Shown in pieces: positions 39,610 to 48,678 of a stretch of 64,000 nucleotides of DNA; within the stretch, counting starts at the first letter, position 1; every line of letters starts with the position of its first letter. Below the pieces are notes generated by a model. The model searched no databases. It saw only the letters and a program-made list of their open reading frames with translations, and was not told the origin of the DNA. The position numbers were made by a program, and so were the translations under genes. Source of the DNA: Pasteurellaceae bacterium LFhippo2 (GTDB taxonomy: Bacteria; Pseudomonadota; Gammaproteobacteria; Enterobacterales; Pasteurellaceae); the NCBI GenBank assembly GCA_029852775.1, contig LEKJ01000116.1, positions 1 to 64,000 on the forward strand. The letters are read 5' to 3'.

Positions 39610-40911
39610 ATGAAATCAATCACTAAGTATAGCTTAACAATTGTAGCTAGCATTGTACTCACTGCTTGCAGTGGATCTGGTTCTAAAGGTACTACCCAAA
39701 GTAATTTAGATCTCAATCCTGCTATCACGAAACACACAACAGAAACATCAACTACCGTAGCAACTCAAACGCAAAAAGCTGAAGCTCCAAAAGTCGATGC
39801 TCAGGGTGCGATTCCAAGTGAACAAGCTAAAAAATCAGTTAATAATAAAGGTATCAAAACAGAAAGCAAACCTGAAGTTGCTAATAATGCTTCAGAGCAA
39901 GAAAAGCCATCGCCAAAAGTAAATGCTAATATGACAGTTTCAGACACCAATATTAGTAATACCTCAAATAATGCAGCTGTCATTGCAGAATCTACAAATT
40001 CAGAACCTACTGGAAACACTATTACTATTACAGCTCCAGCAGTAGAAACCACAAAACCTACAATCATAGGCTCTGTGGTTAATGAATCTCCCAATAGCAA
40101 AGAAGAGTTAACGCCTCCATCAGAAGATAATACGGCAAGTGGCACAACAGTCTCTGAGTCATCAACAACTCCAGAGCAACCGCAAAGCTATCCCCCAATT
40201 CAAATTGTGCCTAACGAAAGTACTCCAACAATCCAATTGGGGAATTCGGATAGCAATGTATTTTCTAACTTCACTAAACGTGGGGGAATTAACGATACAA
40301 ATGACTACATCACATTAAATCTCGTTGATAAGAATATTACTCTCGCAGTTGTAGAGCCTAAAGATCCTAAATCTAAGAATAATTTAAGTAACTCTCACCT
40401 TGAGACGCTAAGAGATAACAATGGTCATCTAATGGGATACTACGGTTATGCGGCTCTTTCTCGTGAAACAGAAAATGATACTGTTTCCGATGGAAAAACC
40501 TTGGCATATCGCTATCTGCCATTGTTAGAAATGGATCACAATCAACCTACGACTCAGCCTACAACCAATATTCAATATCAGGGCAAAATGTATTATCACT
40601 ACACCGAAATCCCAGCTCAAGCTTTAGAAGCGAGTGTTCGAGCAAACTATATTGCGGAGACCAAAAAGCTAACGATGGACATTACAGGTACAAGAAATGG
40701 TGATGATTACTGGCAATTAAAAGCGACTGAAGTATCTAAAGATGGGAATGTTGTTGGACGTCTATTTACAGATAAAACTGCAAGCGGTGAATTTGATGGA
40801 AAAATTTACGGTTTGAAAGGCGAATTATTAATCGGAAACGCTAAAAACGAAGATAGCAACGATAGAACTAAAAATTGGCAAGGTGTATTAGGAGCAAAAA
40901 CTGTCGAATAG
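39610..40911 (+). CDS. Candidate Slam-type surface lipoprotein with TbpB-like barrel
   Basis: This 433-residue protein has a lipobox LTAC (Cys20), then a long Ser/Thr/Asn/Pro-rich low-complexity stretch (about 21-215), then a folded C-terminal domain (about 220-433). The end of that domain, TASGEFDGKIYGLKGELLIGNA to WQGVLGAKTVE, resembles the C-terminal beta-barrel of TbpB and other Slam-exported surface lipoproteins. I chose ATG 39610 for the AAGGAG before it. It is monocistronic. The ligand is unknown, and the anchor-plus-barrel layout is the only support. Confidence 0.6.
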   Translation: MKSITKYSLTIVASIVLTACSGSGSKGTTQSNLDLNPAITKHTTETSTTVATQTQKAEAPKVDAQGAIPSEQAKKSVNNKGIKTESKPEVANNASEQEKPSPKVNANMTVSDTNISNTSNNAAVIAESTNSEPTGNTITITAPAVETTKPTIIGSVVNESPNSKEELTPPSEDNTASGTTVSESSTTPEQPQSYPPIQIVPNESTPTIQLGNSDSNVFSNFTKRGGINDTNDYITLNLVDKNITLAVVEPKDPKSKNNLSNSHLETLRDNNGHLMGYYGYAALSRETENDTVSDGKTLAYRYLPLLEMDHNQPTTQPTTNIQYQGKMYYHYTEIPAQALEASVRANYIAETKKLTMDITGTRNGDDYWQLKATEVSKDGNVVGRLFTDKTASGEFDGKIYGLKGELLIGNAKNEDSNDRTKNWQGVLGAKTVE

Positions 40912-40925
40912 ACAAACCTAAAAAT

Positions 40926-40956
40926 AAGGGCGAATCATTAAATTCGCCCTTAATTT
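40926..40956. terminator. Bidirectional terminator, surface lipoprotein / gcvA
   Basis: The stem AAGGGCGAAT / ATTCGCCCTT has a 6-base loop, a T-run on the right and A-rich flank on the left, between convergent genes. Confidence 0.85.
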
Positions 40957-40961
40957 TTCAT

Positions 40962-41849
40962 TTACTTAATCTCAGCTAAAATCCAATCGACAAATCTCTG
41001 AACTTTCACCACGTCTTTCATCTCTGGTGGAAATACCACATAAAATGATTTTTCGTCATTCAATCCCGTTTCAAAGGGTTCAACAAGATTACCTTGGTCT
41101 AACTCGTTCTGCGCAATCACTTTATTAGCAATCGCAATACCTTGTTGGTGCATAGCTGCTTGTAAAGCCATAAAAGTATGACTAAATACCGTTCCCGTTG
41201 CTTCAACATCGATTTGCTCCGCTAAGCCTAAATGCTCAACAGTACGCTTCCATTTATTGCGACTAAAAACGTGAAGTAATGTTTTATCAACTAAATCTTG
41301 TGGCTTCGTAATTGGATTCTGCTTAAGAAACGCAGGTGAAGCTAAAATCACAAGCGGTGATTCCGTCAAACGAACTGATTCCACATTTTCCCATTTTCCT
41401 AAGCCATAATAGATCGCCACATCAATCTCTTTACCCAACAGCCCTTCATCTTGATCAACACCTTTAATACGAACTTCAACATCAGGAAATTTCGCGTGGA
41501 AATCGTTTAAACGTGGAACTAGCCATTGCATACCAAAAGTTTGGGGTACACTAATCGTTAGAATTTGACGATCATTTTGCAAACGAATCTTATCCGTAGC
41601 TTTTGCTATTTGCTCTAAAAGCGGTCGAATTTCATCAAAATATTGCAAACCAAGCTCTGTTAATTCCAATAAGCGATTACGGCGATGAAAAAGCTGAATA
41701 CCTAAAAAGTCTTCAAGTAACTTAATTTGATGGCTTACAGCCGCTTGTGTTACAAATAGCTCTTCCGCCGCTTTGGTAAAATTCAAATGGCGAGCCGCTG
41801 ATTCAAATGCTTTTAATGCATTAAGTGGAGGTAGTTTTTTGTTATTCAT
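40962..41849 (-). CDS. gcvA: LysR-type glycine-cleavage regulator GcvA
   Basis: This 295-residue protein has the N-terminal HTH LPPLNALKAFESAARHLNFTKAAEELFVTQAAVSHQIKLLEDFLG, nearly identical to enteric GcvA. An effector domain follows, with WLVPRLNDFHAKFP and IDVAIYYG. GcvA controls the gcv operon and activates the divergent small RNA gene gcvB, which is present here at the expected place. The gcvTHP genes are outside the window. Confidence 0.93.
   Translation of the reverse strand: MNNKKLPPLNALKAFESAARHLNFTKAAEELFVTQAAVSHQIKLLEDFLGIQLFHRRNRLLELTELGLQYFDEIRPLLEQIAKATDKIRLQNDRQILTISVPQTFGMQWLVPRLNDFHAKFPDVEVRIKGVDQDEGLLGKEIDVAIYYGLGKWENVESVRLTESPLVILASPAFLKQNPITKPQDLVDKTLLHVFSRNKWKRTVEHLGLAEQIDVEATGTVFSHTFMALQAAMHQQGIAIANKVIAQNELDQGNLVEPFETGLNDEKSFYVVFPPEMKDVVKVQRFVDWILAEIK
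41350..41358 (+). other. DNA uptake signal core within gcvA
   Basis: Exact ACAAGCGGT, antisense to gcvA. Confidence 0.65.
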
Positions 41850-41940
41850 AGAATCTACAATTTAGTTATATTTATGGAAATAAGATAGTATAAAAATCTA
41901 TCCATTATTTTTTTTGATAATTTAAATTAAAAAATCTCGT

Positions 41941-41967
41941 TTGTTTAAGTGGTCAAACATCTATAAA
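41941..41967 (+). promoter_or_regulatory. Putative gcvB promoter
   Basis: TTGTTT (41941-41946) and TATAAA (41962-41967) lie about 15 bases apart and upstream of the RNA. The weak match fits a promoter needing an activator such as GcvA. Confidence 0.45.
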
Positions 41968-41974
41968 ATTCGCG

Positions 41975-42153
41975 CCGTACTTAGATGGATAGTGATGGTT
42001 GTTTAGGCAACTATTTTGAATTTTAAGTATGATGTTGTGTTTGCATATTGGTCTAGGAAACTAGACTTAGAGTAACGAAAGTTACTCGTTTCACTTCCTG
42101 TATATTTTGAACCCTTTTTGGTTTATACACCGCCCACTTTGGGCGGTTTTTTT
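41975..42153 (+). ncRNA. gcvB: GcvB small regulatory RNA
   Basis: This RNA of about 180 nucleotides is divergent from gcvA, as in enterics. The GU-rich seed region contains GATGTTGTGTTTGCA and TTGGTCTAG, matching the R1 region of E. coli GcvB, and the later TTCACTTCCTGTA is also conserved. Local hairpins are TCTAGGAAACTAGA and GAGTAAC gaaa GTTACTC. It ends in the terminator ACCGCCC / GGGCGGT plus T7 (42129-42153). GcvB acts with Hfq to repress peptide and amino-acid transporter mRNAs. The 5' end is estimated from the -10 box. Confidence 0.88.
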
Positions 42154-42316
42154 CTATCTAAAAAACTCCACTATTCTAACAGAAACAAAATTTCCCGCTA
42201 CAAAAACCGATCATTAATTAAAAAATTTAAAAAATTTTACTCTCCCCTTTGGCATTTCCTTTATTAATAGTGTAAATTGTCGAACTATTATTTTAATGAA
42301 AAAAGGAACACAACTT

Positions 42317-43336
42317 ATGGCTAAAAATATCGATTGGCAAAATCTTGGCTTTTCATATATCAAAACAGATTTTCGTTTTATTGCTCGTTGGAAAGATGGA
42401 GAATGGAGTGAAGGCGAACTAACTACCGACAATACACTTCATATCCACGAAGGCTCAACAGCATTACACTATGGTCAACAATGCTTCGAAGGTTTAAAAG
42501 CTTATCGCTGTAAAGATGGCTCAATCAATCTATTCCGTCCAGATCAAAATGCACAGCGTATGCAAACAACTTGCTCACGTTTATTAATGCCAAAAGTACC
42601 TGTTGATTTATTTGTTAGAGCTTGTAAAGAAGTAGTAAAAGCAAATGAAGAGTGGCTAGCGCCTTATGGTACTGGCGCAACTTTATATTTACGCCCATTT
42701 GTAATCGGCGTGGGTGAAAATATTGGCGTTCGTCCTGCTCCAGAATATATTTTCTCTGTATTCTGCGTACCAGTAGGCGCTTACTTCAAAGGTGGTTTAG
42801 CACCAGCAAACTTCCTTGTGTCAGATTTTGACCGTGCTGCACCAAATGGAACGGGCGGGGTTAAAGTGGGCGGTAACTATGCAGCAAGCTTATTACCACA
42901 CGAATTAGCAGCAGAGCGTAACTTTGCAGATGCAATCTATTTAGATCCCAAAACGCATACAAAAATTGAAGAAGTGGGCGCTGCAAATTTCTTTGGTATT
43001 ACAAAAGATAATAAGTTTATCACGCCAATTTCACCGTCAATTTTGCCAAGTATCACAAAATACTCACTATTACATTTAGCTAAAGAGCGTTTTGGTATGG
43101 AAGCAATTGAAGGGGATGTGTATATCAATGAATTAGATCAATTTGCGGAAGCTGGAGCTTGCGGTACTGCTGCGGTAATCACTCCGATTGGCGGTATTCA
43201 ATATGGCGATAACTTCCACGTATTTCACTCTGAGACAGAAGTTGGTCCGGTAACTAAAAAACTTTATGCAGAATTAACAGGTATCCAATTTGGTGACGTA
43301 GAAGCACCTGAAGGTTGGATTGTTAAAGTTGATTAA
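42317..43336 (+). CDS. ilvE: Branched-chain amino-acid aminotransferase IlvE
   Basis: This 339-residue fold-type IV PLP enzyme transfers amino groups to the keto acids of Leu, Ile and Val. [36 protein letters not shown] (region of the PLP-binding lysine) and [14 protein letters not shown] are characteristic of the larger, eukaryote-like bacterial branch. I chose ATG 42317, with AAAGGA upstream, over a frame extended by MKKGTQL. The gap after GcvB (42154-42316) is AT-rich and must hold its promoter. The RidA-like gene follows 40 bases downstream, a fitting metabolic pair. Confidence 0.93.
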   Translation: MAKNIDWQNLGFSYIKTDFRFIARWKDGEWSEGELTTDNTLHIHEGSTALHYGQQCFEGLKAYRCKDGSINLFRPDQNAQRMQTTCSRLLMPKVPVDLFVRACKEVVKANEEWLAPYGTGATLYLRPFVIGVGENIGVRPAPEYIFSVFCVPVGAYFKGGLAPANFLVSDFDRAAPNGTGGVKVGGNYAASLLPHELAAERNFADAIYLDPKTHTKIEEVGAANFFGITKDNKFITPISPSILPSITKYSLLHLAKERFGMEAIEGDVYINELDQFAEAGACGTAAVITPIGGIQYGDNFHVFHSETEVGPVTKKLYAELTGIQFGDVEAPEGWIVKVD

Positions 43337-43376
43337 TAATTTGGGGCGTAAAGCCCCATTTTTGTAAGGAGAAAAT

Positions 43377-43721
43377 ATGATACAACGTTTCCAAGTTGGC
43401 AAACGCCTATCTGAAATGGCCATTCACAATGGCATAGCTTATTTAGCAGGACAAATCCCTGAAGATGATTCGCAAGATATGTATGGTCAAACTCGTCAAG
43501 TATTAGCCGAAATTGATAAATGGCTTGCTGTTGCAGGCACAGATAAAAGTAAAATTCTAATGGCACAAGTTTTTGTCGCTAATATGCTTGAGTTTGATGA
43601 AATGAATAGAGCTTGGGATGAATGGGTTGCTGAAGGCAATTCACCACCACGAGCAGCGATTGAAGCTCGTCTGGCAAATCCAAATTGGAAAGTTGAGATT
43701 GTTGTAACTGCAGCAATTTAG
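43377..43721 (+). CDS. RidA/YoaB-type enamine/imine deaminase
   Basis: This 114-residue protein belongs to the YjgF/YER057c/UK114 superfamily, close by eye to E. coli YoaB. RidA proteins hydrolyse reactive 2-aminoacrylate and related enamines made by PLP enzymes, protecting IlvE among others. The catalytic arginine is probably the one in PPRAAIEARL. Position after ilvE with a good AAGGAG site suggests one operon. The TAG stop shares its last base with the GTAG of a repeat element. Confidence 0.88.
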   Translation: MIQRFQVGKRLSEMAIHNGIAYLAGQIPEDDSQDMYGQTRQVLAEIDKWLAVAGTDKSKILMAQVFVANMLEFDEMNRAWDEWVAEGNSPPRAAIEARLANPNWKVEIVVTAAI

Positions 43722-43744
43722 TAGGGTGGGCATCCTTGCCCACC
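43721..43744 (+). repeat. GTAG-hairpin REP monomer, class A
   Basis: GTAG plus GGTGGGCA / TGCCCACC begins at the last base of the RidA-like stop codon. It lies between convergent genes. Confidence 0.85.
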
Positions 43745-43767
43745 ATCTATTAGTAAGCAAAAACACT

Positions 43768-44343
43768 TTATTTTAAGCGAAAACGCCCGCGACTATAACG
43801 AGTTTTCATCAATGCTAAAACTTGCTCTTTTTCGGAGCTAACGCTTTGCTTACTGTGACTTGCTACAGTCAATGAGTGTTGAATTGAATGCGCGTGTGTA
43901 ATGGCTATGGCTAAGGCGTCTGCCGCATCGGCTTGTGGCTTTGCAGAAAGCTGTAAAATACGAGTTACCATATCTTGAACTTGAACTTTATCCGCTGAAC
44001 CAATACCAACCACCGTCTGCTTAACTAAACGCGCAGCATATTCAAAAACAGGAAGATCGTGATTTACTGCAGCCACGATAGCGGTTCCACGAGCTTGGCC
44101 TAATTTCAATGCTGAATCTGGATTTTTTGCCATAAAAACCTGTTCAATCGCAAACATATCAGGGTGAAACTGAGTAATAATTTCCGAAACACCTGCGTAA
44201 ATTCGCTTTAAACGAGTTGGTAAATCATCAACTTGCGTTCGAATCGCCCCACTTCCCAAATACTCTAAATGTCTCCCAGTTTGACGTATCACGCCATAAC
44301 CAGTTACTCTTGAACCTGGGTCAATACCTAAAATAATTGCCAT
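43768..44343 (-). CDS. ruvC: Holliday junction resolvase RuvC
   Basis: This 191-residue endonuclease has catalytic acids in [12 protein letters not shown], in [11 protein letters not shown] and in [12 protein letters not shown]. It cuts Holliday junctions bound by RuvAB. It is somewhat longer than E. coli RuvC (173), with a Ser-rich C-terminal tail. ATG 44343 is preferred over a TTG start that would add KS. ruvA and ruvB are not downstream, and two lipoprotein genes separate it from yebC, so the usual cluster is broken here. Confidence 0.94.
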   Translation of the reverse strand: MAIILGIDPGSRVTGYGVIRQTGRHLEYLGSGAIRTQVDDLPTRLKRIYAGVSEIITQFHPDMFAIEQVFMAKNPDSALKLGQARGTAIVAAVNHDLPVFEYAARLVKQTVVGIGSADKVQVQDMVTRILQLSAKPQADAADALAIAITHAHSIQHSLTVASHSKQSVSSEKEQVLALMKTRYSRGRFRLK

Positions 44344-44368
44344 ACTTTTCAATGTCAGCCCACATATG

Positions 44369-44412
44369 CAAGCGGGCAGATTTGCAAAAAATTTTACAAA
44401 TCCGCCCGCTTG
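44369..44412 (-). terminator. Uptake-signal-derived hairpin between lipoprotein and ruvC
   Basis: Inverted 16-base arms CAAGCGGGCAGATTTG and CAAATCCGCCCGCTTG, with one mismatch, flank a 12-base A/T loop. The arms look like degenerate uptake signals facing each other. It follows the lipoprotein stop by 16 bases. Confidence 0.65.
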
Positions 44413-44428
44413 TTAGTTAACTGCTAAA

Positions 44429-44800
44429 TTATTTACCAGTTACTGTTGATTTGATTGTTGAAGCAGCTTCTTTAGTTGTGTTAACTGCGTTTGTTGCAGT
44501 TGATTTTACTGTTGAAGCTTTTTCAGCTACTGCTGCAACTTTTGAACCAGTTGAAGAAGTTGCTGATGACGCTGCTGAAGTAGCAGAACTTGCTACGCCA
44601 GATACTTTGTCTGTTACAGCTGAAGCTGCGCTTGATACGCCATCTTTTACTGATGTTGCTGCGTTAGTAACGCCATCAGTCACACCACTCGCAACATTTG
44701 AAACACCATTTGCAACGCCAGATACTGCGTCTGTTGCTGTTGAACAAGCTGCTAAAGCTAATGTAAATGCTACCGCTGATACAGTTTTAACTAATTTCAT
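44429..44800 (-). CDS. Small repetitive Ala/Ser/Val/Thr-rich lipoprotein
   Basis: This 123-residue protein has lipobox LAAC (Cys19). The mature part consists almost only of A, S, T, V, G, K, D and N in short degenerate repeats such as DAVSGVANGVSNVASGV and DGVTNAATSVKDGVSSAASAV. The period is about 11 residues, as in amphipathic LEA-like or apolipoprotein-like helices. It has no aromatic residue after Phe12. I do not recognise a family. It may line a membrane or the peptidoglycan surface, but that is a guess. The terminator at 44369 ends it. Confidence 0.75.
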   Translation of the reverse strand: MKLVKTVSAVAFTLALAACSTATDAVSGVANGVSNVASGVTDGVTNAATSVKDGVSSAASAVTDKVSGVASSATSAASSATSSTGSKVAAVAEKASTVKSTATNAVNTTKEAASTIKSTVTGK

Positions 44801-44844
44801 TTAAAAGTTCCTTAATAGTTAGGGTTGAAAAATCCGAGTTTATC

Positions 44845-45282
44845 TTATTTATTTAATTTTGCCGTTGTTTTTGGCGCGATTTTACAATTCTTTGCCAAAA
44901 TTACATCACCTTCAGTTTCTGAATGGAAAATGTTTACTAAGTCAGTTTTTGTTGCTGTATCTAATGCTAATGGAGTATCTGCATTTAATACATATTTGCC
45001 AGAAACAAATGTCGGATCTTCTGCTTTGTCATCACGAACAAATGTCTCACCTACGGCTTTCTTATTAATTGTTACTGTTGCTTCCACAGCTTTTTGATCA
45101 GCAAATTTATATTTCACCACAACAGCATTTTTATTTGCACATTGGAATGCAACAAATTTTTCAGTCATAGTAACTTGTGGCTGAGATGTTTGAACAGTTT
45201 CTTGTTGAGCTGATGTAGATGTAGAACAAGCAGCTAATACAGCTACAGCGAATGTTACAGGAAGAAATTTAACAAATTTCAT
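44845..45282 (-). CDS. Lipoprotein with possible MliC/ACP-like lysozyme-inhibitor fold
   Basis: This 145-residue protein has lipobox LAAC (Cys19) and a short Ser/Gln/Thr linker. A beta-rich domain (about 40-140) is bounded by two cysteines in FQCANKNAVVVKYKF and ILAKNC that could form a disulfide. This layout recalls MliC/PliC lysozyme inhibitors and the Neisseria ACP adhesin. The resemblance is weak and the inhibitor motif is not clear, so the call is tentative. It lies 44 bases upstream of the repetitive lipoprotein and may share its transcript. Confidence 0.5.
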   Translation of the reverse strand: MKFVKFLPVTFAVAVLAACSTSTSAQQETVQTSQPQVTMTEKFVAFQCANKNAVVVKYKFADQKAVEATVTINKKAVGETFVRDDKAEDPTFVSGKYVLNADTPLALDTATKTDLVNIFHSETEGDVILAKNCKIAPKTTAKLNK

Positions 45283-45438
45283 AAAAGTATTCCTATTAAA
45301 AATTAGAATCTAAATATAAGGTAGCTAACGCTACTCACCTGTTGCCACCACTGCCATATGTCAACACTCTAAAATAGCCATTGAATAGCAACGTATCCCA
45401 TAAGACAAGTAAAATCTAAAATAGTTTCAATAAAAATA

Positions 45439-45480
45439 GGGTATATAATTTCAAAAAGAAAACTATATACCCTTATATTT
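45439..45480 (-). terminator. Terminator-like hairpin after yebC
   Basis: GGGTATATA and TATATACCC flank a 16-base A-rich loop, with A/T-rich DNA on both sides, 36 bases past the yebC stop. The rest of 45283-45438 shows only a small GTAGC/GCTAC hairpin and no gene. Confidence 0.5.
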
Positions 45481-45507
45481 TTCATCTAGTTAGTTTATTG
45501 ATTAAAA

Positions 45508-46248
45508 CTATAATAATGCAGCGACTTCGTCACTGATTTCACCATTGTGATATACGTTTTGAACGTCATCACAATCTTCTAGCATATCAATTAATTTTAA
45601 TAATTTAGGTGCATTTTCCGCATCTAAATCAACTGTTGTTGATGGAATCATTGTTACTTCAGCATTCTCAATTTTGAAACCAGCCGCTTCAATACCATCA
45701 CGCACAGTTCCTAAATCTTCCCAAGCAGTGTAGATTTCAAAACTACCGTCATCTTGTGGTTGAATATCATCAGCACCGGCTTCGATTGCAGCTTCAGTTA
45801 ATGCATCTTCATCACCACTTGCAATTAAGATTAAACCTTTTTTACTAAATAAGTAACCAACAGAACCTTCTGTACCTAAGTTACCACCACATTTAGTGAA
45901 ACTTGGGCGAACTTGCGAGATAGTACGGTTTGCGTTATCACTTAAACATTCCACCATAACCGCTGTACCACCTGGGCCGTAACCTTCGTAGATTTTGGTT
46001 TCCATATTGGTGTCATCACCACCACCCACACCACGCTCGATAGCACGGTTGATAGTGTCACGCGTCATATTGCTTGCTAATGCTTTATCAACTGCCGCAC
46101 GTAAACGCGGATTCGAACCAACATCACCGCCACCTAATTTTGCAGCTGTAACTAATTCGCGAATTAATTTTGTAAAGATTTTACCGCGTTGTGCGTCTTG
46201 TGCAGCTTTACGGTGTTTAATGTTAGCCCACTTACTATGACCTGCCAT
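45508..46248 (-). CDS. yebC: YebC/PmpR-family regulator or translation factor
   Basis: This 246-residue protein begins with the invariant [27 protein letters not shown]. The three-domain YebC fold is complete, with [17 protein letters not shown] and the C-terminal [17 protein letters not shown]. Members were described as transcription regulators, and recent work links some to relief of ribosome stalling on proline runs. Which applies here is unknown. The aspS-nudB-yebC order is as in E. coli. Confidence 0.94.
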   Translation of the reverse strand: MAGHSKWANIKHRKAAQDAQRGKIFTKLIRELVTAAKLGGGDVGSNPRLRAAVDKALASNMTRDTINRAIERGVGGGDDTNMETKIYEGYGPGGTAVMVECLSDNANRTISQVRPSFTKCGGNLGTEGSVGYLFSKKGLILIASGDEDALTEAAIEAGADDIQPQDDGSFEIYTAWEDLGTVRDGIEAAGFKIENAEVTMIPSTTVDLDAENAPKLLKLIDMLEDCDDVQNVYHNGEISDEVAALL

Positions 46249-46275
46249 TCTCTTGTTTCCTTCTACTTTATTTGT

Positions 46276-46716
46276 TTAGATATTTGTTAAATATTTTTCA
46301 ATCGCCTGTGCATTATTCGGCGATTTAGTTAATTGAATTGCTTCTGAAATTGGCAACCATTGATACGCTAAATGCTCGGTTAAAATGGGTGATCTTTCGC
46401 TTGGTAAACCAAGCAGAAACCAATGCTCAGTACAATGACTTATTTCAGGGGCGTATTTATAGCGGAATTGCGGAAAAATTTCAAATTCTATGCTGAATTT
46501 GCAATCTTTTAAGCTCAAATTTTCCACAGAAATATCAATCCCCGTTTCTTCTCGCACTTCACGCAAAGCGGTTTGATAAGGTTGTTCACCAATCTCGATT
46601 GTTCCCGTTACCGATTGCCAAAAATTAGAATCATCTTGGCGCTGCAACATTAATACTCGCTTGGTATCTTCGGCGTAGATAACGATTAGGACGGAGTTAG
46701 GATTTTTGTAGTTCAT
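46276..46716 (-). CDS. nudB: Dihydroneopterin triphosphate diphosphatase NudB
   Basis: This 146-residue Nudix hydrolase has the Nudix box GTIEIGEQPYQTALREVREETGI (G-X5-E-X7-REUXEEXGU). IYAEDTKRVLMLQRQDDSNFWQSVTG and TEHLAYQWLPI match E. coli NudB, which commits dihydroneopterin triphosphate to folate synthesis. It lies between aspS and yebC. A repeat pair separates it from aspS. Confidence 0.92.
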   Translation of the reverse strand: MNYKNPNSVLIVIYAEDTKRVLMLQRQDDSNFWQSVTGTIEIGEQPYQTALREVREETGIDISVENLSLKDCKFSIEFEIFPQFRYKYAPEISHCTEHWFLLGLPSERSPILTEHLAYQWLPISEAIQLTKSPNNAQAIEKYLTNI

Positions 46717-46730
46717 TTATAATAATTGAT

Positions 46731-46796
46731 GTAGGGGCGGATAATATCCGCCCGAATACACTATACAACAAAGGGGCAGATATTATCTGCCCCTAC
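46731..46796. repeat. GTAG-hairpin REP pair, class E
   Basis: Monomer 46731-46753 is GTAG plus GGGCGGATA / TATCCGCCC. The inverted monomer at 46773-46796 has GGGGCAGATA / TATCTGCCCC. The one stem difference is compensated on both arms. Confidence 0.85.
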
Positions 46797-46806
46797 AAAA
46801 GTATTA

Positions 46807-48579
46807 CTACTCTTTATCTGCCTTAACCACTTCAATCGCTAGTTCTGCTAACGCTTTCGGGTTGCCGAAGCTTGGCGCATCTGTCATTAAACATGCTGCT
46901 GCCGTTGTTTTCGGGAATGCGATAACATCACGGATATTTTCCGTGCCTGTGATTAACATTGTTAGACGGTCTAAACCGAATGCTAAACCTGCGTGTGGTG
47001 GTGTACCGAATTTTAACGCATCTAATAAGAAGCCAAATTTCTCTTTTTGCTCTTCTTCATTGATACCTAAAATGCTGAATACGGTTTGTTGCATTTTCGG
47101 ATCGAAGATACGCACCGAACCGCCACCTACTTCGTAGCCGTTGATAACCATATCATACGCATTTGCAACCGCACCTTTTGGATTTGCGATTAACTCTTCA
47201 GGAGTTAAATCTTTTGGTGCTGTGAATGGGTGGTGCATTGCAGACCAGTTGCCTTCATCGTCTTTTTCAAACATTGGGAAATCAACAACCCATAATGGTT
47301 TCCACGCGTTCAAGTCTGTTAAACCTAAATCACGACCTACTTTTAAGCGTAATGCACCCATTGCGTCTGTTACCACTTTCTCGCTGTCTGCGCCAAAGAA
47401 GATAATGTCGCCAGTTTCTGCTTTCACACGCTCAAATAATGCTTTCACCACATCTTCGTTTAAGAATTTAGCCACTGGGCTTTGAACACCTTCAAAACCT
47501 GCGTTGATGTCATTTACTTTCATCCACGCTAAACCTTTAGCACCGTAGATACCTACAAATTGCGTATATTCATCAATTTGTTTACGGGTTAACTCTGCAC
47601 CATTTGGCACACGAATTACCGCTACACGACCTTCAGGATCGTTCGCTGGGCCACTGAATACTTTAAATTCAACGTCTTTTAAGATATCCGCTACATCGAC
47701 TAACTCTAATGGGTTACGTAAGTCAGGTTTATCTGAACCAAAACGACGCATTGCTTCAGCGAAAGTCATTTGTGGGAATTCACCTAAATCCACATTTAAA
47801 CGATCTAACCATAAACCGTGGATCATTTTTTCCATCATTGCACGCACTTCTGGTGCAGTCATAAAGGTGGTTTCCACATCGATTTGGGTAAATTCAGGCT
47901 GACGGTCAGCTCGTAAATCTTCATCACGGAAACATTTTACGATTTGATAGTAACGGTCAAAACCAGACATCATTAGAAGCTGTTTAAATAGCTGTGGTGA
48001 TTGTGGTAATGCGTAGAATTTACCTTTGTGCACACGGCTTGGCACTAAGTAGTCACGCGCACCTTCTGGGGTCGCTTTAGTTAGCATTGGGGTTTCAATA
48101 TCAAGGAAACCATTGTCATCCATATAACGACGAACAAAGCTAGTGATTTTCGCACGTGTTTTTAAACGCTCTGCCATTTCAGGGCGACGTAAATCTAAAT
48201 AACGGTATTTTAGACGTTGTTCTTCAGTGTTGTTTTGGTTGAAGTCTAAAGGTAAAACTTCTGCGTTGTTATATACCAACACATCTTTAACTAAAACTTC
48301 GATCTCACCTGTTGCCATCTCTTTATTGATTTGAGATTCATCACGCGCAATCACTTCACCTTTAATTTGTACGCACGCTTCAGCTCGTAAGCTTGATGCA
48401 ATTTTAAAAATTGCTTCATCTTTCTCATCAAAGAATACTTGCACAATCCCTTCGCGGTCACGGATTTGCATAAAGATAAAACGACCAAGGTTACGAACAC
48501 GGTGAACCCAACCACTTAAGGTTACTTGTTCGCCAACGTGTGAGCGGTTTAATGTACCGCAATAGTGAGAACGCATCAT
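46807..48579 (-). CDS. aspS: Aspartate-tRNA ligase
   Basis: This 590-residue class IIb synthetase has an N-terminal OB-fold anticodon domain (about 1-110). Motif 2 is [18 protein letters not shown], and motif 3 is [16 protein letters not shown] bacterial GAD insertion domain lies between. Length matches E. coli (590). The first ATG is doubled, so the start may be Met2. It heads the leftward aspS-nudB-yebC cluster. Confidence 0.97.
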   Translation of the reverse strand: MMRSHYCGTLNRSHVGEQVTLSGWVHRVRNLGRFIFMQIRDREGIVQVFFDEKDEAIFKIASSLRAEACVQIKGEVIARDESQINKEMATGEIEVLVKDVLVYNNAEVLPLDFNQNNTEEQRLKYRYLDLRRPEMAERLKTRAKITSFVRRYMDDNGFLDIETPMLTKATPEGARDYLVPSRVHKGKFYALPQSPQLFKQLLMMSGFDRYYQIVKCFRDEDLRADRQPEFTQIDVETTFMTAPEVRAMMEKMIHGLWLDRLNVDLGEFPQMTFAEAMRRFGSDKPDLRNPLELVDVADILKDVEFKVFSGPANDPEGRVAVIRVPNGAELTRKQIDEYTQFVGIYGAKGLAWMKVNDINAGFEGVQSPVAKFLNEDVVKALFERVKAETGDIIFFGADSEKVVTDAMGALRLKVGRDLGLTDLNAWKPLWVVDFPMFEKDDEGNWSAMHHPFTAPKDLTPEELIANPKGAVANAYDMVINGYEVGGGSVRIFDPKMQQTVFSILGINEEEQKEKFGFLLDALKFGTPPHAGLAFGLDRLTMLITGTENIRDVIAFPKTTAAACLMTDAPSFGNPKALAELAIEVVKADKE

Positions 48580-48678
48580 ATATTAGTTATCCTTTATAGA
48601 ATTTGGAAAAAATTGCCCTGAATTATAGCGAAAATTAAGATAACTTAACAGATAAGCAATGAAAAAATCATTTTAGCC

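Noticed and set aside
44451-44804. 117-codon frame antisense to the repetitive lipoprotein
   Set aside because: It is a consequence of biased Ala/Ser/Val/Thr codons in the real gene, has no ribosome-binding site, and starts inside the lipoprotein's own start region.
46095-46130. GGATTCGAACC-like tRNA T-arm motif
   Set aside because: It lies within yebC in a conserved coding segment (NPRLRA), and no acceptor, D or anticodon arm is present around it.
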